A stretch of 64,000 bases of DNA from Ruminococcaceae bacterium KH2T8 (GTDB lineage: Bacteria > Bacillota > Clostridia > Saccharofermentanales > Saccharofermentanaceae), in assembly GCA_900111435.1 (NCBI GenBank), contig FOIY01000001.1, forward strand, positions 744,001 through 808,000, read 5' to 3'. Position 1 is the first letter of the stretch. Every line of letters begins with the position of its first letter. Below the pieces are notes generated by a model that worked only from the letters and a program-made list of their open reading frames with translations, had not been told where the DNA came from and ran no database searches. This document shows positions 34,307-42,293 of this stretch, in pieces. A program made the translations under genes and the position numbers.

Positions 34307-35392
34307 ATGTTCGACGCACTTGATCAGTGGATCTACGATATCTCAGGCGGCGGTATTTTCCGCAGTATCCTATCAGCATTTATTTATCTCGCGATCACAT
34401 TTGCACTTGCACTGCTGCTCTATACTGCAGTGTCGTGCTTTGCAAAGCACGCTCACAAGAAAGCGCGCACCGAGACCTTTCGAAAGATATCAGGTTTTGT
34501 CATAAAGCGCAAGATGCATTCGAAGGCTTTCGCGTTCGGATTCTTTTTCTTCCTTTCGACATTCTCATCAAAGTTCGGAACACTGGCCGATCCGGTCGGC
34601 AAAGTTGCCGTATTCGGACTCGTAGTAACGGTCATGCTCTCGGTAGGTTCAGCCATCGATGTAGCAAGCGATTTCTATGCTACGAAGAGCATCGCCAGAA
34701 AGCGCCCTCTCAAGGGTCCCCTGCAGATATTAAAGACTCTCGTCTTCTTCGTATTCTCGATCGTAATGCTCGCAGTGCTTATCGGTCAGAGCCCTATAGT
34801 CCTGATCTCCGGTATCGGTACGTTCACGGCTATCCTCTCTATAGTATTTAAGGACGCGCTCCTCGGACTTGTCGCAGGCATTCAGATCACCTCCGAGAAT
34901 CTCCTTCAGATCGGCGACTGGGTGAGCATCCCCTCCACCAGCGTTGAGGGTACGGTTACGGATATCGCTCTTATCTCGGTAAAGGTGACCGCTTTCGACA
35001 ATACGGTCATCACGGTTCCCGCATATACATTCCTTTCGACACCTTTCAAGAACTGGCATACTACCATCGCCAATGCGACACGCCAGGCTTCGTATGTAGT
35101 CTCCGTAGATCCTGCATCGGTAAAGGAAGATAATGACACGACAAATCTTACTTCCTACAGGAATGCTCTGCTTGAGAAGATAAAGAGCGGCGATCACACG
35201 GTAAAGGATAAGTCGATCGTATGCAGATGCGGTAATTTCGACAGAGCGCAGGGATTACCCGTAGAGGTATTCTTCAGCATAGATATTACTGACTATGCGG
35301 AATACTGCCACTTCGTTTCAGAGCACAAGGAAAAGGCTATCGTATCTCTTTCCGAATACGGTCTTAAGCCTTATGGAGGTTCGATCTCCTGA
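34307..35392 (+). CDS. mscS: MscS-family mechanosensitive channel
   Basis: 361 aa from the ATG after AGGAGG. There are about five hydrophobic segments in the first 210 residues. The pore-helix and beta-domain signature follows: VSIVFKDALLGLVAGIQITSENLLQIGDWVSIP, matching the MscS pattern of a Gly/Ala helix and GDWV. VEGTVTDIALISVKVTAFDNTVITVPAYTFLSTPFKNW is the upper beta domain. It releases solutes on hypo-osmotic shock. Its 3' end overlaps the convergent gene by 29 bp. Confidence 0.9.
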   Translation: MFDALDQWIYDISGGGIFRSILSAFIYLAITFALALLLYTAVSCFAKHAHKKARTETFRKISGFVIKRKMHSKAFAFGFFFFLSTFSSKFGTLADPVGKVAVFGLVVTVMLSVGSAIDVASDFYATKSIARKRPLKGPLQILKTLVFFVFSIVMLAVLIGQSPIVLISGIGTFTAILSIVFKDALLGLVAGIQITSENLLQIGDWVSIPSTSVEGTVTDIALISVKVTAFDNTVITVPAYTFLSTPFKNWHTTIANATRQASYVVSVDPASVKEDNDTTNLTSYRNALLEKIKSGDHTVKDKSIVCRCGNFDRAQGLPVEVFFSIDITDYAEYCHFVSEHKEKAIVSLSEYGLKPYGGSIS

Positions 35393-35729
35393 TCTCGATA
35401 AGGCTGTCCCTGATCTTATAGAGTTCCTGGACGCTGTTCTCAAGAAAACAATAATGAAAGATATAAGGTATAAGAAGTATCAGGAGCATTGCGCTCAGCA
35501 GTACTGAAGATACCGAAGGAATGATAAGATCCACTGCGATCATGATCATCTCGGAAAGCGCGAATAAGACCGTTACCAGCAGGTGTATGAATCTCTCGTG
35601 CTGGAAGTATGCGATCTTAGTCTGAAGCTCGTCCATAACCTCTTTGAATTGCTCATCGGATGCACTCTTCGCTTCATCTGCCAAAAAGCTCTTGATAAAC
35701 GCCAGATAGGCTTTCACATACTTAGTCAT
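35364..35729 (-). CDS. small membrane protein with two membrane helices
   Basis: 121 aa. A helical N-terminus (about 1-45) leads into two hydrophobic segments (FIHLLVTVLFALSEMIMIAVDLI; VSSVLLSAMLLILLIPYIFHY) and a helical tail. I know no family. It starts 1 bp after the radical SAM stop codon, so the two form an operon. It overlaps mscS tail to tail. Confidence 0.6.
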   Translation of the reverse strand: MTKYVKAYLAFIKSFLADEAKSASDEQFKEVMDELQTKIAYFQHERFIHLLVTVLFALSEMIMIAVDLIIPSVSSVLLSAMLLILLIPYIFHYCFLENSVQELYKIRDSLIEIRRSNLHKA

Positions 35730-35730
35730 A

Positions 35731-36606
35731 TCATCCGAACCTTCCGTTAATATAGTTGATCACACGGCGCTTATCTGCCGTCCACATCGGTGCGAGCAGG
35801 AGGCTCTTCGGACCGTCTCCCGTGATCCTGTGTACCACGACATCAGGCGGCAGCAGCTCGAAAGCCTTCTCTACAATATCAAAATACTCCACCATCCCGG
35901 GAAGTTCAATCTCACCCCTTCTCCACTCGTCCTCGATCCTTGTACCTTTAAGGATGTAAAGGCATGTGAACTTGACGCCGTCAGTTCCGGCTTCGACCGC
36001 AGTCCTGACGCTGTCCATCATCTGCGCCTCGTCTTCGCCCATAAGGCCGAAAATGATGTGGGTAATTACATTTGCTCCGATAGCCCGAAGCTTGGGAACA
36101 GCCTCGCGGTAAACCTCAGTCTTGTACCCTCTCCCGAATCGGTTGGCGGTCTTGTCGCTCGATGTCTGAAGTCCCAGTTCGACATAAAGAGGTATCTTAG
36201 CTGCAACTCTTTGTAAGACGCCCAGGATATCATCCGGAAGACAATCGGGCCTAGTCGCGATCGATATAGCTTCGACCTTAGGATGCACTGCTGCCGCCTC
36301 TAGTCTCTCCTCGAGAAAAGATGCGTCGCAATATGTGTTCGTGAAGCTTTGAAAGTAAGCTATATATCCCGTATCTTCAGGCACCTTGGCAGAGAGCCTT
36401 GCTATAGCCTTATCGATCTGCTCATTAACCGGTATCTCAGATCCTTCGGCGAACTCTCCCGAGCCTCCCTCCGAGCAGAAAGCGCACCCTCCCGTACCGC
36501 ATCTTCCGCCCCTGTTCGGGCACGTAACCGGCATGCTTATCGCCGCTTTATACATCTTGTGTCCAAACGTCTTTTTGAAGTATGAATTGGCATCGTTAAA
36601 TCTCAT
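35731..36606 (-). CDS. TIGR01212-family radical SAM protein (YhcC/YtqA-like)
   Basis: 291 aa. It starts YFKKTFGHKMYKAAISMPVTCPNR, then GGRCGTGGCAFCSEGGSG, which places the three iron-sulfur cysteines in the arrangement of this family. GYIAYFQSFTNTYCDASFLEERL, SIATRPDCLPDDILG and THIIFGLMGED are the following barrel strands. Family members are poorly characterised radical enzymes. The ribosome site is weak (CGGAAT). The 35364-35729 gene follows it directly. Confidence 0.85.
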   Translation of the reverse strand: MRFNDANSYFKKTFGHKMYKAAISMPVTCPNRGGRCGTGGCAFCSEGGSGEFAEGSEIPVNEQIDKAIARLSAKVPEDTGYIAYFQSFTNTYCDASFLEERLEAAAVHPKVEAISIATRPDCLPDDILGVLQRVAAKIPLYVELGLQTSSDKTANRFGRGYKTEVYREAVPKLRAIGANVITHIIFGLMGEDEAQMMDSVRTAVEAGTDGVKFTCLYILKGTRIEDEWRRGEIELPGMVEYFDIVEKAFELLPPDVVVHRITGDGPKSLLLAPMWTADKRRVINYINGRFG

Positions 36607-36659
36607 AATCTAATTATATTCCGAGGCCCTTAAAATGTATTAACAATTTGTGAAGTCTG

Positions 36660-36687
36660 TTGAATTTTTGCTTAATCAGTTTATAAT
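36660..36687 (+). promoter_or_regulatory. promoter of the two-component system
   Basis: TTGAAT (36660-36665) and TATAAT (36682-36687) are spaced by 16 bp, about 50 bp before the response regulator start. Confidence 0.6.
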
Positions 36688-36737
36688 AATTACGTAATTG
36701 TCAAATTTTCAGAAAAATATTAAAGGAGGACCAGCCA

Positions 36738-37448
36738 ATGGCTCAGCATAAGATACTTCTCGTTGATGACGATACCGACATCCTCGAGATAAACAGAGCC
36801 TTTTTGGAGAGCGAAGGGTATGAGGTAGTAACGGCTACCAATATCGCTCAGACTATGGAAAAGGTTCAGCTGCACAATTTCGACTGCATAGTATTGGACG
36901 TTATGTTGCCTGACGGAAGTGCTTTTGAACTTCCCCCGAGAATATCCGTTTATTCCGATGCACCTATTATTTTCCTTACCGCGAGAGAGCAGGTCGAGGA
37001 CAGGATCCAGGGCTTCAAGGTAGGTGCCGATGACTATATCACAAAGCCCTATTCCCTTCCCGAGTTAAGTCTCAGGATCAATGCACATATCAGACGTAAT
37101 ATGAAGAGTGAAGGATTCCTTATGGAGTTCCCCCCTCTTAAGATCAATATCAAGACACGTGAAGTTACTCTCAAGGATAATCCGGTACACCTCACGAACC
37201 GTGAGTTCGATATCTTGAGGCTCCTTGCAGAGACACCCAACGTAATAGTACCTTTCGCACGTATCTATTCACACGTTTGGGGCGACGACAGTGCATGCGA
37301 TAACCACCTCGTAATGGTAAACATCTCATACCTTCGTAAGAAGATGGAGAAGATCGCACCCGAGATCACTTTCGTCAAGACTGAATGGGGTATAGGTTAT
37401 TCCTTCGCATATCCCCCGGTTAAGAACAGCATGCACGGTGAATATTGA
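36738..37448 (+). CDS. OmpR-family response regulator
   Basis: 236 aa. The receiver domain has the acidic pocket LVDDDTD, the phospho-acceptor in DCIVLDVMLPDGS, and the conserved Lys in DDYITKPYS. The C-terminal winged helix is of the OmpR type: HLTNREFDILRLLAETPNVIVPFARIYSHVWGD, then VNISYLRKKM. Instead of the common LPGxDG after the phospho-Asp there is LPDGSAFELPPRIS, a variant. A GGAGG site precedes the ATG. The sensor kinase follows 81 bp later. Confidence 0.92.
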   Translation: MAQHKILLVDDDTDILEINRAFLESEGYEVVTATNIAQTMEKVQLHNFDCIVLDVMLPDGSAFELPPRISVYSDAPIIFLTAREQVEDRIQGFKVGADDYITKPYSLPELSLRINAHIRRNMKSEGFLMEFPPLKINIKTREVTLKDNPVHLTNREFDILRLLAETPNVIVPFARIYSHVWGDDSACDNHLVMVNISYLRKKMEKIAPEITFVKTEWGIGYSFAYPPVKNSMHGEY

Positions 37449-37472
37449 TAATATTAGATCGAGCAACTTAAC

Positions 37473-37508
37473 ATACGCCCGGTAAGGTAATATACTTATC
37501 GGGCGTAT
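37473..37508 (+). terminator. hairpin between response regulator and kinase genes
   Basis: ATACGCCCG pairs perfectly with CGGGCGTAT over an 18-nt loop, followed by TTAATAA. It is a leaky terminator or an RNA-stability element that would lower kinase expression relative to the regulator. Confidence 0.5.
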
Positions 37509-37529
37509 TTAATAAAGAAAGGTATCCTG

Positions 37530-39713
37530 ATGTCCGAGATCAATAAGAAAAAAGGAGTATCACTCAACCCTGAGAATGTAACCAAGCAGTTTCTCACGGT
37601 CCTTCTGCTGATCCTTTTCTATACCCTGATCTCCCAGATCATGCACATCATCAACGTGCGTACGGATTCCAAGATACCCTTCTCCCCGAGCTACCGCTCC
37701 TACACGATCTCAGATCAGTTCGAAAAGCACCATAACCTTTTCTTTGAAGATAACTGGATACTGGTCCCGAACGTCAGCGCAGAAGATGTCAGGAACGGTG
37801 ACTTTCAATACAGCAACTGTTTCATGCTCCCTCACTACGAGAAAGCATCTATCTCCGACAAGGTCGGCTGGAGAGATATGGGCGACAATGTCGTCTGCCT
37901 CGGATCCGACGGCAATATCGAACTCAATACCGATTACGTCGACGAAGGTCATCAGTATAATTACATGGCTTATCTGATGAAATACAGGATAGAGGGAGAT
38001 ATCAATACTCTCTACTTAAGTATCCCCGATATCAACGGTGAGGCCGAGGTCTTCTGCAACGGGGTGTTCGAAGGTACTCTGGGTGATCGTCCGGACACGT
38101 CTTCGCGTCTCGACTTCTCCTGCGGCTATACGAGTGTCCCGCTCCATGCGGATCAGGACGGTTACGCCGAAGTCATCATATGCATAAAGGCTGACGTGCG
38201 TAACTTCGCTCCCGGAATACTCTCTAATCCGGCTCTTACGCAAAAGGATTCGGATACAAAGGCTATCGTTATATCTTCGGTATGGTTCGCGATCCTTTTT
38301 ACGCTCATCACGCTCTTTACGTTAGGTATCGCGATCATCAATAAGACCATATCGGGCAATGGCAAGTTCTACTTCCTGCTGATCTATAACATCTGCTTCC
38401 TGCTCTATATCATGAGCCAGGAAAGATACCTGATCCTCAATTCCCTCGCCAGGATCATCTTCAAGGTCTGTCTCATCCTCGTGATGAGCATCGTATCCTA
38501 CTGTTTCATTTCCTCGCTGTTCTCGGATTCCGACTACAATAAAAAACACCCTTTCTGGAAATACGATTCTCTTATCGTTGCTCTGATCGGATTGCTCATC
38601 CTTCTTTCACAGGTACTGCCGGTACTCCCCAAGGGATATCATGTAGGGTCGTGCTCGATCTTCTCGTTCTGTATATCCGGCGTGATGATCCTGAAGATCC
38701 TGCTCTTTTATATCAGAGAAAAGAGTTCGACATTCGGTCTCCTCTCCTCGGCGACGGTGCTCTTTGTATTCGTATATGCCCACGAGAACATAATGACCAA
38801 ATATAACATCCCCTTCTACAGCGTATACTTTACCGTTGCCCTCTCTTTGGTATGTGTCTTCTTCTTCGTTCAGTATGTACGTCAGTACAGGACCTTAAAG
38901 GAGACTCTCGGAAAGATGCAGTATCTCGTCAAGGAAAAGACGCTTCATATCTCGGAGATCAACAGGGATCTTTACAATACGAATAAAAAGCTCATGGAGA
39001 ACGAGGAAGCGCGAAAGAATGTACTCTCCAACGTATCTCACGACTTAAGAACGCCCATCACCGCAATAAGAGGATATGCAGAGCTCCTTACTCAGGCGCA
39101 TAAGACGATGAAGCCCGAGCAGGTCGAGATGTATCTTTCGAATATCATCAAGAGATCGCAGCAGATGGAGAGGATCGTATCCGATATCGTAGAGCTTACG
39201 AGGATGGAATCCAACACTAACGAATTCCAGTTCACGGACGTATCCATGGCAGAGCTTCTCGATGAGCTCTATATGCTCTACGAAGGCGACCTCAAGGGAA
39301 CGGCGAAGAAGCTCGAGCTCGATATCCCCGAGGACGATCTGCTCATAGTAAAGGCCGATCCCAAGAAGATCAGCCGAGTCTTCGAGAATCTTATCTCGAA
39401 TGCGATAAATTATACTTACGATGAAGCTCTTATAAAGGTCAAAGCCTGGAGGAGCGATGCCGATAAGCCGCTCGATGAACAGAAGGTTCACATCGAGATA
39501 TCCGACAACGGTATCGGTATTCCCAAAGAGGAGATCACCAAGGTCTTCGACCGTTTCTATCGTGCCAAGAATTCAGGTCAGAATATCAAGGGAACCGGTC
39601 TTGGTCTGTCGATAGTTAAGACCATAATAGAACATCACGATGCGGATATCAGTGTCGACAGCCGATTGGGCTCGGGCACTACTTTCCACATCGTGATGAA
39701 AGCTACTTATTGA
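37530..39713 (+). CDS. 7TM-type sensor histidine kinase with external sensor domain
   Basis: 727 aa. One membrane segment near residue 25 is followed by an external domain of about 200 residues, predicted beta-rich and jelly-roll-like (INTLYLSIPDINGEAEVFCNGVF). Seven membrane helices follow (about 245-445), as in 7TMR-DISM receptors. A coiled coil leads to the HisKA box NVSHDLRTPITAIRGY (His near 503). The ATPase domain has N-box NLISNAINYTY, G1 ISDNGIGIPKE and G2 GTGLGLSIVK. It phosphorylates the regulator encoded just upstream. The ligand is unknown; such folds often bind sugars or carboxylates. Confidence 0.9.
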   Translation: MSEINKKKGVSLNPENVTKQFLTVLLLILFYTLISQIMHIINVRTDSKIPFSPSYRSYTISDQFEKHHNLFFEDNWILVPNVSAEDVRNGDFQYSNCFMLPHYEKASISDKVGWRDMGDNVVCLGSDGNIELNTDYVDEGHQYNYMAYLMKYRIEGDINTLYLSIPDINGEAEVFCNGVFEGTLGDRPDTSSRLDFSCGYTSVPLHADQDGYAEVIICIKADVRNFAPGILSNPALTQKDSDTKAIVISSVWFAILFTLITLFTLGIAIINKTISGNGKFYFLLIYNICFLLYIMSQERYLILNSLARIIFKVCLILVMSIVSYCFISSLFSDSDYNKKHPFWKYDSLIVALIGLLILLSQVLPVLPKGYHVGSCSIFSFCISGVMILKILLFYIREKSSTFGLLSSATVLFVFVYAHENIMTKYNIPFYSVYFTVALSLVCVFFFVQYVRQYRTLKETLGKMQYLVKEKTLHISEINRDLYNTNKKLMENEEARKNVLSNVSHDLRTPITAIRGYAELLTQAHKTMKPEQVEMYLSNIIKRSQQMERIVSDIVELTRMESNTNEFQFTDVSMAELLDELYMLYEGDLKGTAKKLELDIPEDDLLIVKADPKKISRVFENLISNAINYTYDEALIKVKAWRSDADKPLDEQKVHIEISDNGIGIPKEEITKVFDRFYRAKNSGQNIKGTGLGLSIVKTIIEHHDADISVDSRLGSGTTFHIVMKATY

Positions 39714-39725
39714 TCTTTGGAATTA

Positions 39726-39932
39726 TCAGGCTTCCTTTGCCTTGAAGAATTCGTTGAGCTGTGCAACAAGAGTATCACAGTCCATACCATGTACATAGCA
39801 AGCCTCTTCGATAGTCTCGCCTGTTGCCATAACGCAACCGAGACAGTGAAGACCTGAGTTCATGAGGATGGGTGCTACATCCTGGTCTGCCATTACAACA
39901 TCGCCAATGATCGTATCCTTTGTTACTACCAT
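39726..39932 (-). CDS. DUF1858 family small protein
   Basis: 68 aa. VTKDTIIGDVVMADQDVAPILMNSGLHCLGCVMATGETIEEACYVHGMD carries the family CxxC motif (HCLGC). DUF1858 proteins are small helical disulfide or redox partners, often found alongside hydroxylamine reductase or iron-sulfur proteins. GGGGT lies upstream. It is convergent with the kinase gene. Confidence 0.85.
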   Translation of the reverse strand: MVVTKDTIIGDVVMADQDVAPILMNSGLHCLGCVMATGETIEEACYVHGMDCDTLVAQLNEFFKAKEA

Positions 39933-40097
39933 ATCGGGGGTCCTCCGCTTAATATTTTTGTCGTCGCAAATCCTCTATAGGATACACCAGATACCTTGTT
40001 TTGTCATATAAAGTATATTCTTATATATCAAGCGTATATGACAGCCCCCGAAACTGTAAAAAACCGCGTAATATGGGCGTCAAATTGACAAAACGGC

Positions 40098-40126
40098 TTG
40101 ACACCATGAGGTTTTCAGTACATAAT
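40098..40126 (+). promoter_or_regulatory. promoter of the HU gene
   Basis: A consensus TTGACA (40098-40103), 17 bp, then CATAAT (40121-40126). It is the strongest promoter in the window, as expected for HU. Confidence 0.75.
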
Positions 40127-40171
40127 AACTGTGCAAATTGCCTATAGAATTAGGTATAAGGAGGCTAAATC

Positions 40172-40456
40172 ATGAATAAAACAGATCTTATTGATGCAAT
40201 CGCAGCAAATGCTGACCTTAACAAGAAGCAGGCTGAGGCAGCTCTCAAGGCTACAATCGAGGCTATCGAGACAGCTCTTAAGAACGACGAGAAGGTTGTT
40301 CTTGTTGGTTTCGGTACATTCTCCACAAAGGAGCGCGCTGCTCGTACAGGTCGCAATCCCAGCACTGGTAAGACAATTAAGATCCCTGCATCCAAGGCAC
40401 CTGCTTTCAAAGCTGGTAAGGAGCTCAAGGATATCGTTAACAGCAAGAAGAAGTAA
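40172..40456 (+). CDS. hup: HU family DNA-binding protein
   Basis: 94 aa. [32 protein letters not shown] is the helical dimer part. [46 protein letters not shown] is the DNA-binding beta arm with the Asn-Pro tip. It bends and compacts DNA. A TAAGGAGG site precedes the ATG. Confidence 0.97.
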   Translation: MNKTDLIDAIAANADLNKKQAEAALKATIEAIETALKNDEKVVLVGFGTFSTKERAARTGRNPSTGKTIKIPASKAPAFKAGKELKDIVNSKKK

Positions 40457-40483
40457 TCTTGACTCGTTGATAAGAATTTCCGT

Positions 40484-40515
40484 AACAGGCTGTCACAGAC
40501 AGCCTGTTATTTTTT
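40484..40515. terminator. terminator of hup
   Basis: AACAGGCTGTC pairs with GACAGCCTGTT (11 bp, 3-nt loop), followed by ATTTTTTG. It overlaps the stop codon of the convergent Spo0A-C-like gene. Confidence 0.9.
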
Positions 40516-41094
40516 GCTCTTCTTTCCTGCCCCGGAACGCTCCAGCTTCTTCACTGCCTCCATTGCGATATCCCTTATTATCGTCATGCTCTTTATCCCC
40601 TCATAATCGTAATTACTTCTCCTTATCGCATACCTGATATTACGCTCTACATGCATGTAATTGATGTCCAGCATTTCAGCGGCTATATCGAACAGCTGCT
40701 TGGTAGTCATACGCCTGGAGGTCCCTCCGGCGGCGAGCATCCTGATGATTATCATCATGGCTTTAGTACCCAGATGCATCAGATCAAAGCCGTATTCCAT
40801 CAACAGGTCTTCTACGATGGCATTGACCTCCTTGAGCTTTTCGGGATCGATATCGCTTATCTCATCTTCCCCTTCGTCCTTCCCTCCGAATATGAGGCTG
40901 TCTATCCTTCTCGCGGCAAAGGCCGGATTCTTTCGCGCGTCGACAAGATAGTGCATCTTGCCTTCGGCATCGGCTACCCCCATTATCCCCTTGCGCTTCA
41001 GCATGCTGTTTATCGTGCCGAGCAGCATCTTATCGCTGCATACGACATATATACCTGTCTCTATCCCATCGGTCTTTGTACAGGATAAGTTCAT
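40507..41094 (-). CDS. Spo0A C-terminal-domain protein with degenerate receiver-like N-terminus
   Basis: 195 aa. Residues 85-190 match the Spo0A DNA-binding domain: VEDLLMEYGFDLMHLGTKAMMIIIRMLAAGG, then LFDIAAEMLDINYMHVERNIRYAIRRS, close to the Spo0A pattern RVERAIRHAI. The first 60 residues (IYVVCSDKMLLGTINSMLKRK) look like the start of a receiver domain without the acidic pocket or phospho-Asp. It is probably a Spo0A-like regulator outside the classic phosphorelay. An AAAGGGG site lies upstream. Confidence 0.75.
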   Translation of the reverse strand: MNLSCTKTDGIETGIYVVCSDKMLLGTINSMLKRKGIMGVADAEGKMHYLVDARKNPAFAARRIDSLIFGGKDEGEDEISDIDPEKLKEVNAIVEDLLMEYGFDLMHLGTKAMMIIIRMLAAGGTSRRMTTKQLFDIAAEMLDINYMHVERNIRYAIRRSNYDYEGIKSMTIIRDIAMEAVKKLERSGAGKKSKK

Positions 41095-41164
41095 GATGAT
41101 CCCCTTTCTTCGTCTCCTTGATAACTGTATTCTTTAACGTAGCAAGAGGTTTATCAACAAAATG

Positions 41165-41192
41165 AAGTCCCGTTTTTTGAAAAACGGGACTT
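41165..41192. terminator. terminator of the 41224-44967 operon
   Basis: AAGTCCCGTTTT pairs with AAAACGGGACTT around a very short loop. On the minus strand it follows the last gene and ends in an ATTTTG run. Confidence 0.75.
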
Positions 41193-41223
41193 TTGGATAC
41201 TGTTTGGTACTTTTATCGCGGGA

Positions 41224-41679
41224 TCACTCTTCCGTAGTAGTCACGGAAGTCTGCATTTCCTCATTGAGAGAATCGGCTACGTTGAGCTCCTCGGTCACTA
41301 CGACCTCAACGGCATAACGACCGTATCTCGAATATCTGACCTTAACGTTAGCGCCTTCCTCGGGGATATCACGGAGCGGATTGATATAGTATGTCACGCC
41401 GTCTATGACCATCGAGTTATTCAGGGGCGATACCGACTCGAGCTCACCCGTATACGAATAGTAGTTATCACCTGCAACTGCGGATATATCGAGCAGCCTG
41501 GGGGCCGTAAAATGCATCGTATACAAGACCGTGAGCACGCTCAGTAAGACAGGCAGGAAATAAAGCACGGGATGCTTTGTAAGGCCCTTCTTATTGCGAT
41601 TGGTAAAGATCAGCATAAATACCAGAAGAACGACCGTCACGAGCAGGTGACATGCCAGATTAGCAAGGAAATACTTCAT
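41224..41679 (-). CDS. membrane protein with two helices and an external domain
   Basis: 151 aa. Two hydrophobic segments (LLVTVVLLVFMLIF; VLYFLPVLLSVLTVLYTMHF) precede an outer domain predicted beta-rich (YTGELESVSPLNNSMVIDGVTYYINP, ANVKVRYSRYGRYAVEV). The outer part resembles the small beta domain of DUF3592-like proteins. It overlaps the cyclo-ligase gene stop by one base (TAATG). The function is unknown. Confidence 0.6.
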   Translation of the reverse strand: MKYFLANLACHLLVTVVLLVFMLIFTNRNKKGLTKHPVLYFLPVLLSVLTVLYTMHFTAPRLLDISAVAGDNYYSYTGELESVSPLNNSMVIDGVTYYINPLRDIPEEGANVKVRYSRYGRYAVEVVVTEELNVADSLNEEMQTSVTTTEE

Positions 41680-42275
41680 TACTCATCCTCCGTATATACA
41701 CACATTATGCAGTCCACGCCGTAGTCGTGATCCTGCACGGGTAATGCGGAATAGATCTGGAAGTCATAGCACACACCGATCGTATAAGGCGCCTTGCCGG
41801 CGCCTGCTGCAGCGTTGAGCCATCTGTCATAGTAGCCGCCGCCCTGACCGAGTCTTGAACCGTCCTCACTGTATGCGAGCGCGGGAACGATCATGAGATC
41901 GATATCTCCGGGATATATCTTTCGAAGTCCGCTCTTGGGCTCGGGGATATCGTAAGCACCGAGCGTAAACTGCGATGCCGGATCCGTAACTTCAAAGAAC
42001 TCCATATCATCGCCCTTGACCTTGGGATAACATATGGTCCTCTTATTCTCTAGAAAGAAGTCTGCTATACCATCGCAGGGAAGCTCACCTTTTACCGCCT
42101 TATAGAGCGCTACACACTCGGCAGACGAGATGATCTTCTTGAGCTCTTTATCGGATACCGATAAGAACTGTTCTGCCAATACCTTGTCAAAGCCTTCACA
42201 CTGCTCATTGGTGAGCATGCTGCGCCTCGAACGTATCATGTCGCGGATCTGAGATCTCTTTGCCGAATCGTTCAT
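41679..42275 (-). CDS. 5-formyltetrahydrofolate cyclo-ligase
   Basis: 198 aa. The family motif is SRLGQGGGYYDRWL, with MIVPALAYSEDG before it and TIGVCYDFQ after. It converts 5-formyl-THF to 5,10-methenyl-THF using ATP. The start follows GGGATA. It lies 18 bp after ligA in one operon. Confidence 0.92.
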   Translation of the reverse strand: MNDSAKRSQIRDMIRSRRSMLTNEQCEGFDKVLAEQFLSVSDKELKKIISSAECVALYKAVKGELPCDGIADFFLENKRTICYPKVKGDDMEFFEVTDPASQFTLGAYDIPEPKSGLRKIYPGDIDLMIVPALAYSEDGSRLGQGGGYYDRWLNAAAGAGKAPYTIGVCYDFQIYSALPVQDHDYGVDCIMCVYTEDE

Positions 42276-42293
42276 ATCGTATCCCCCTTCTTA

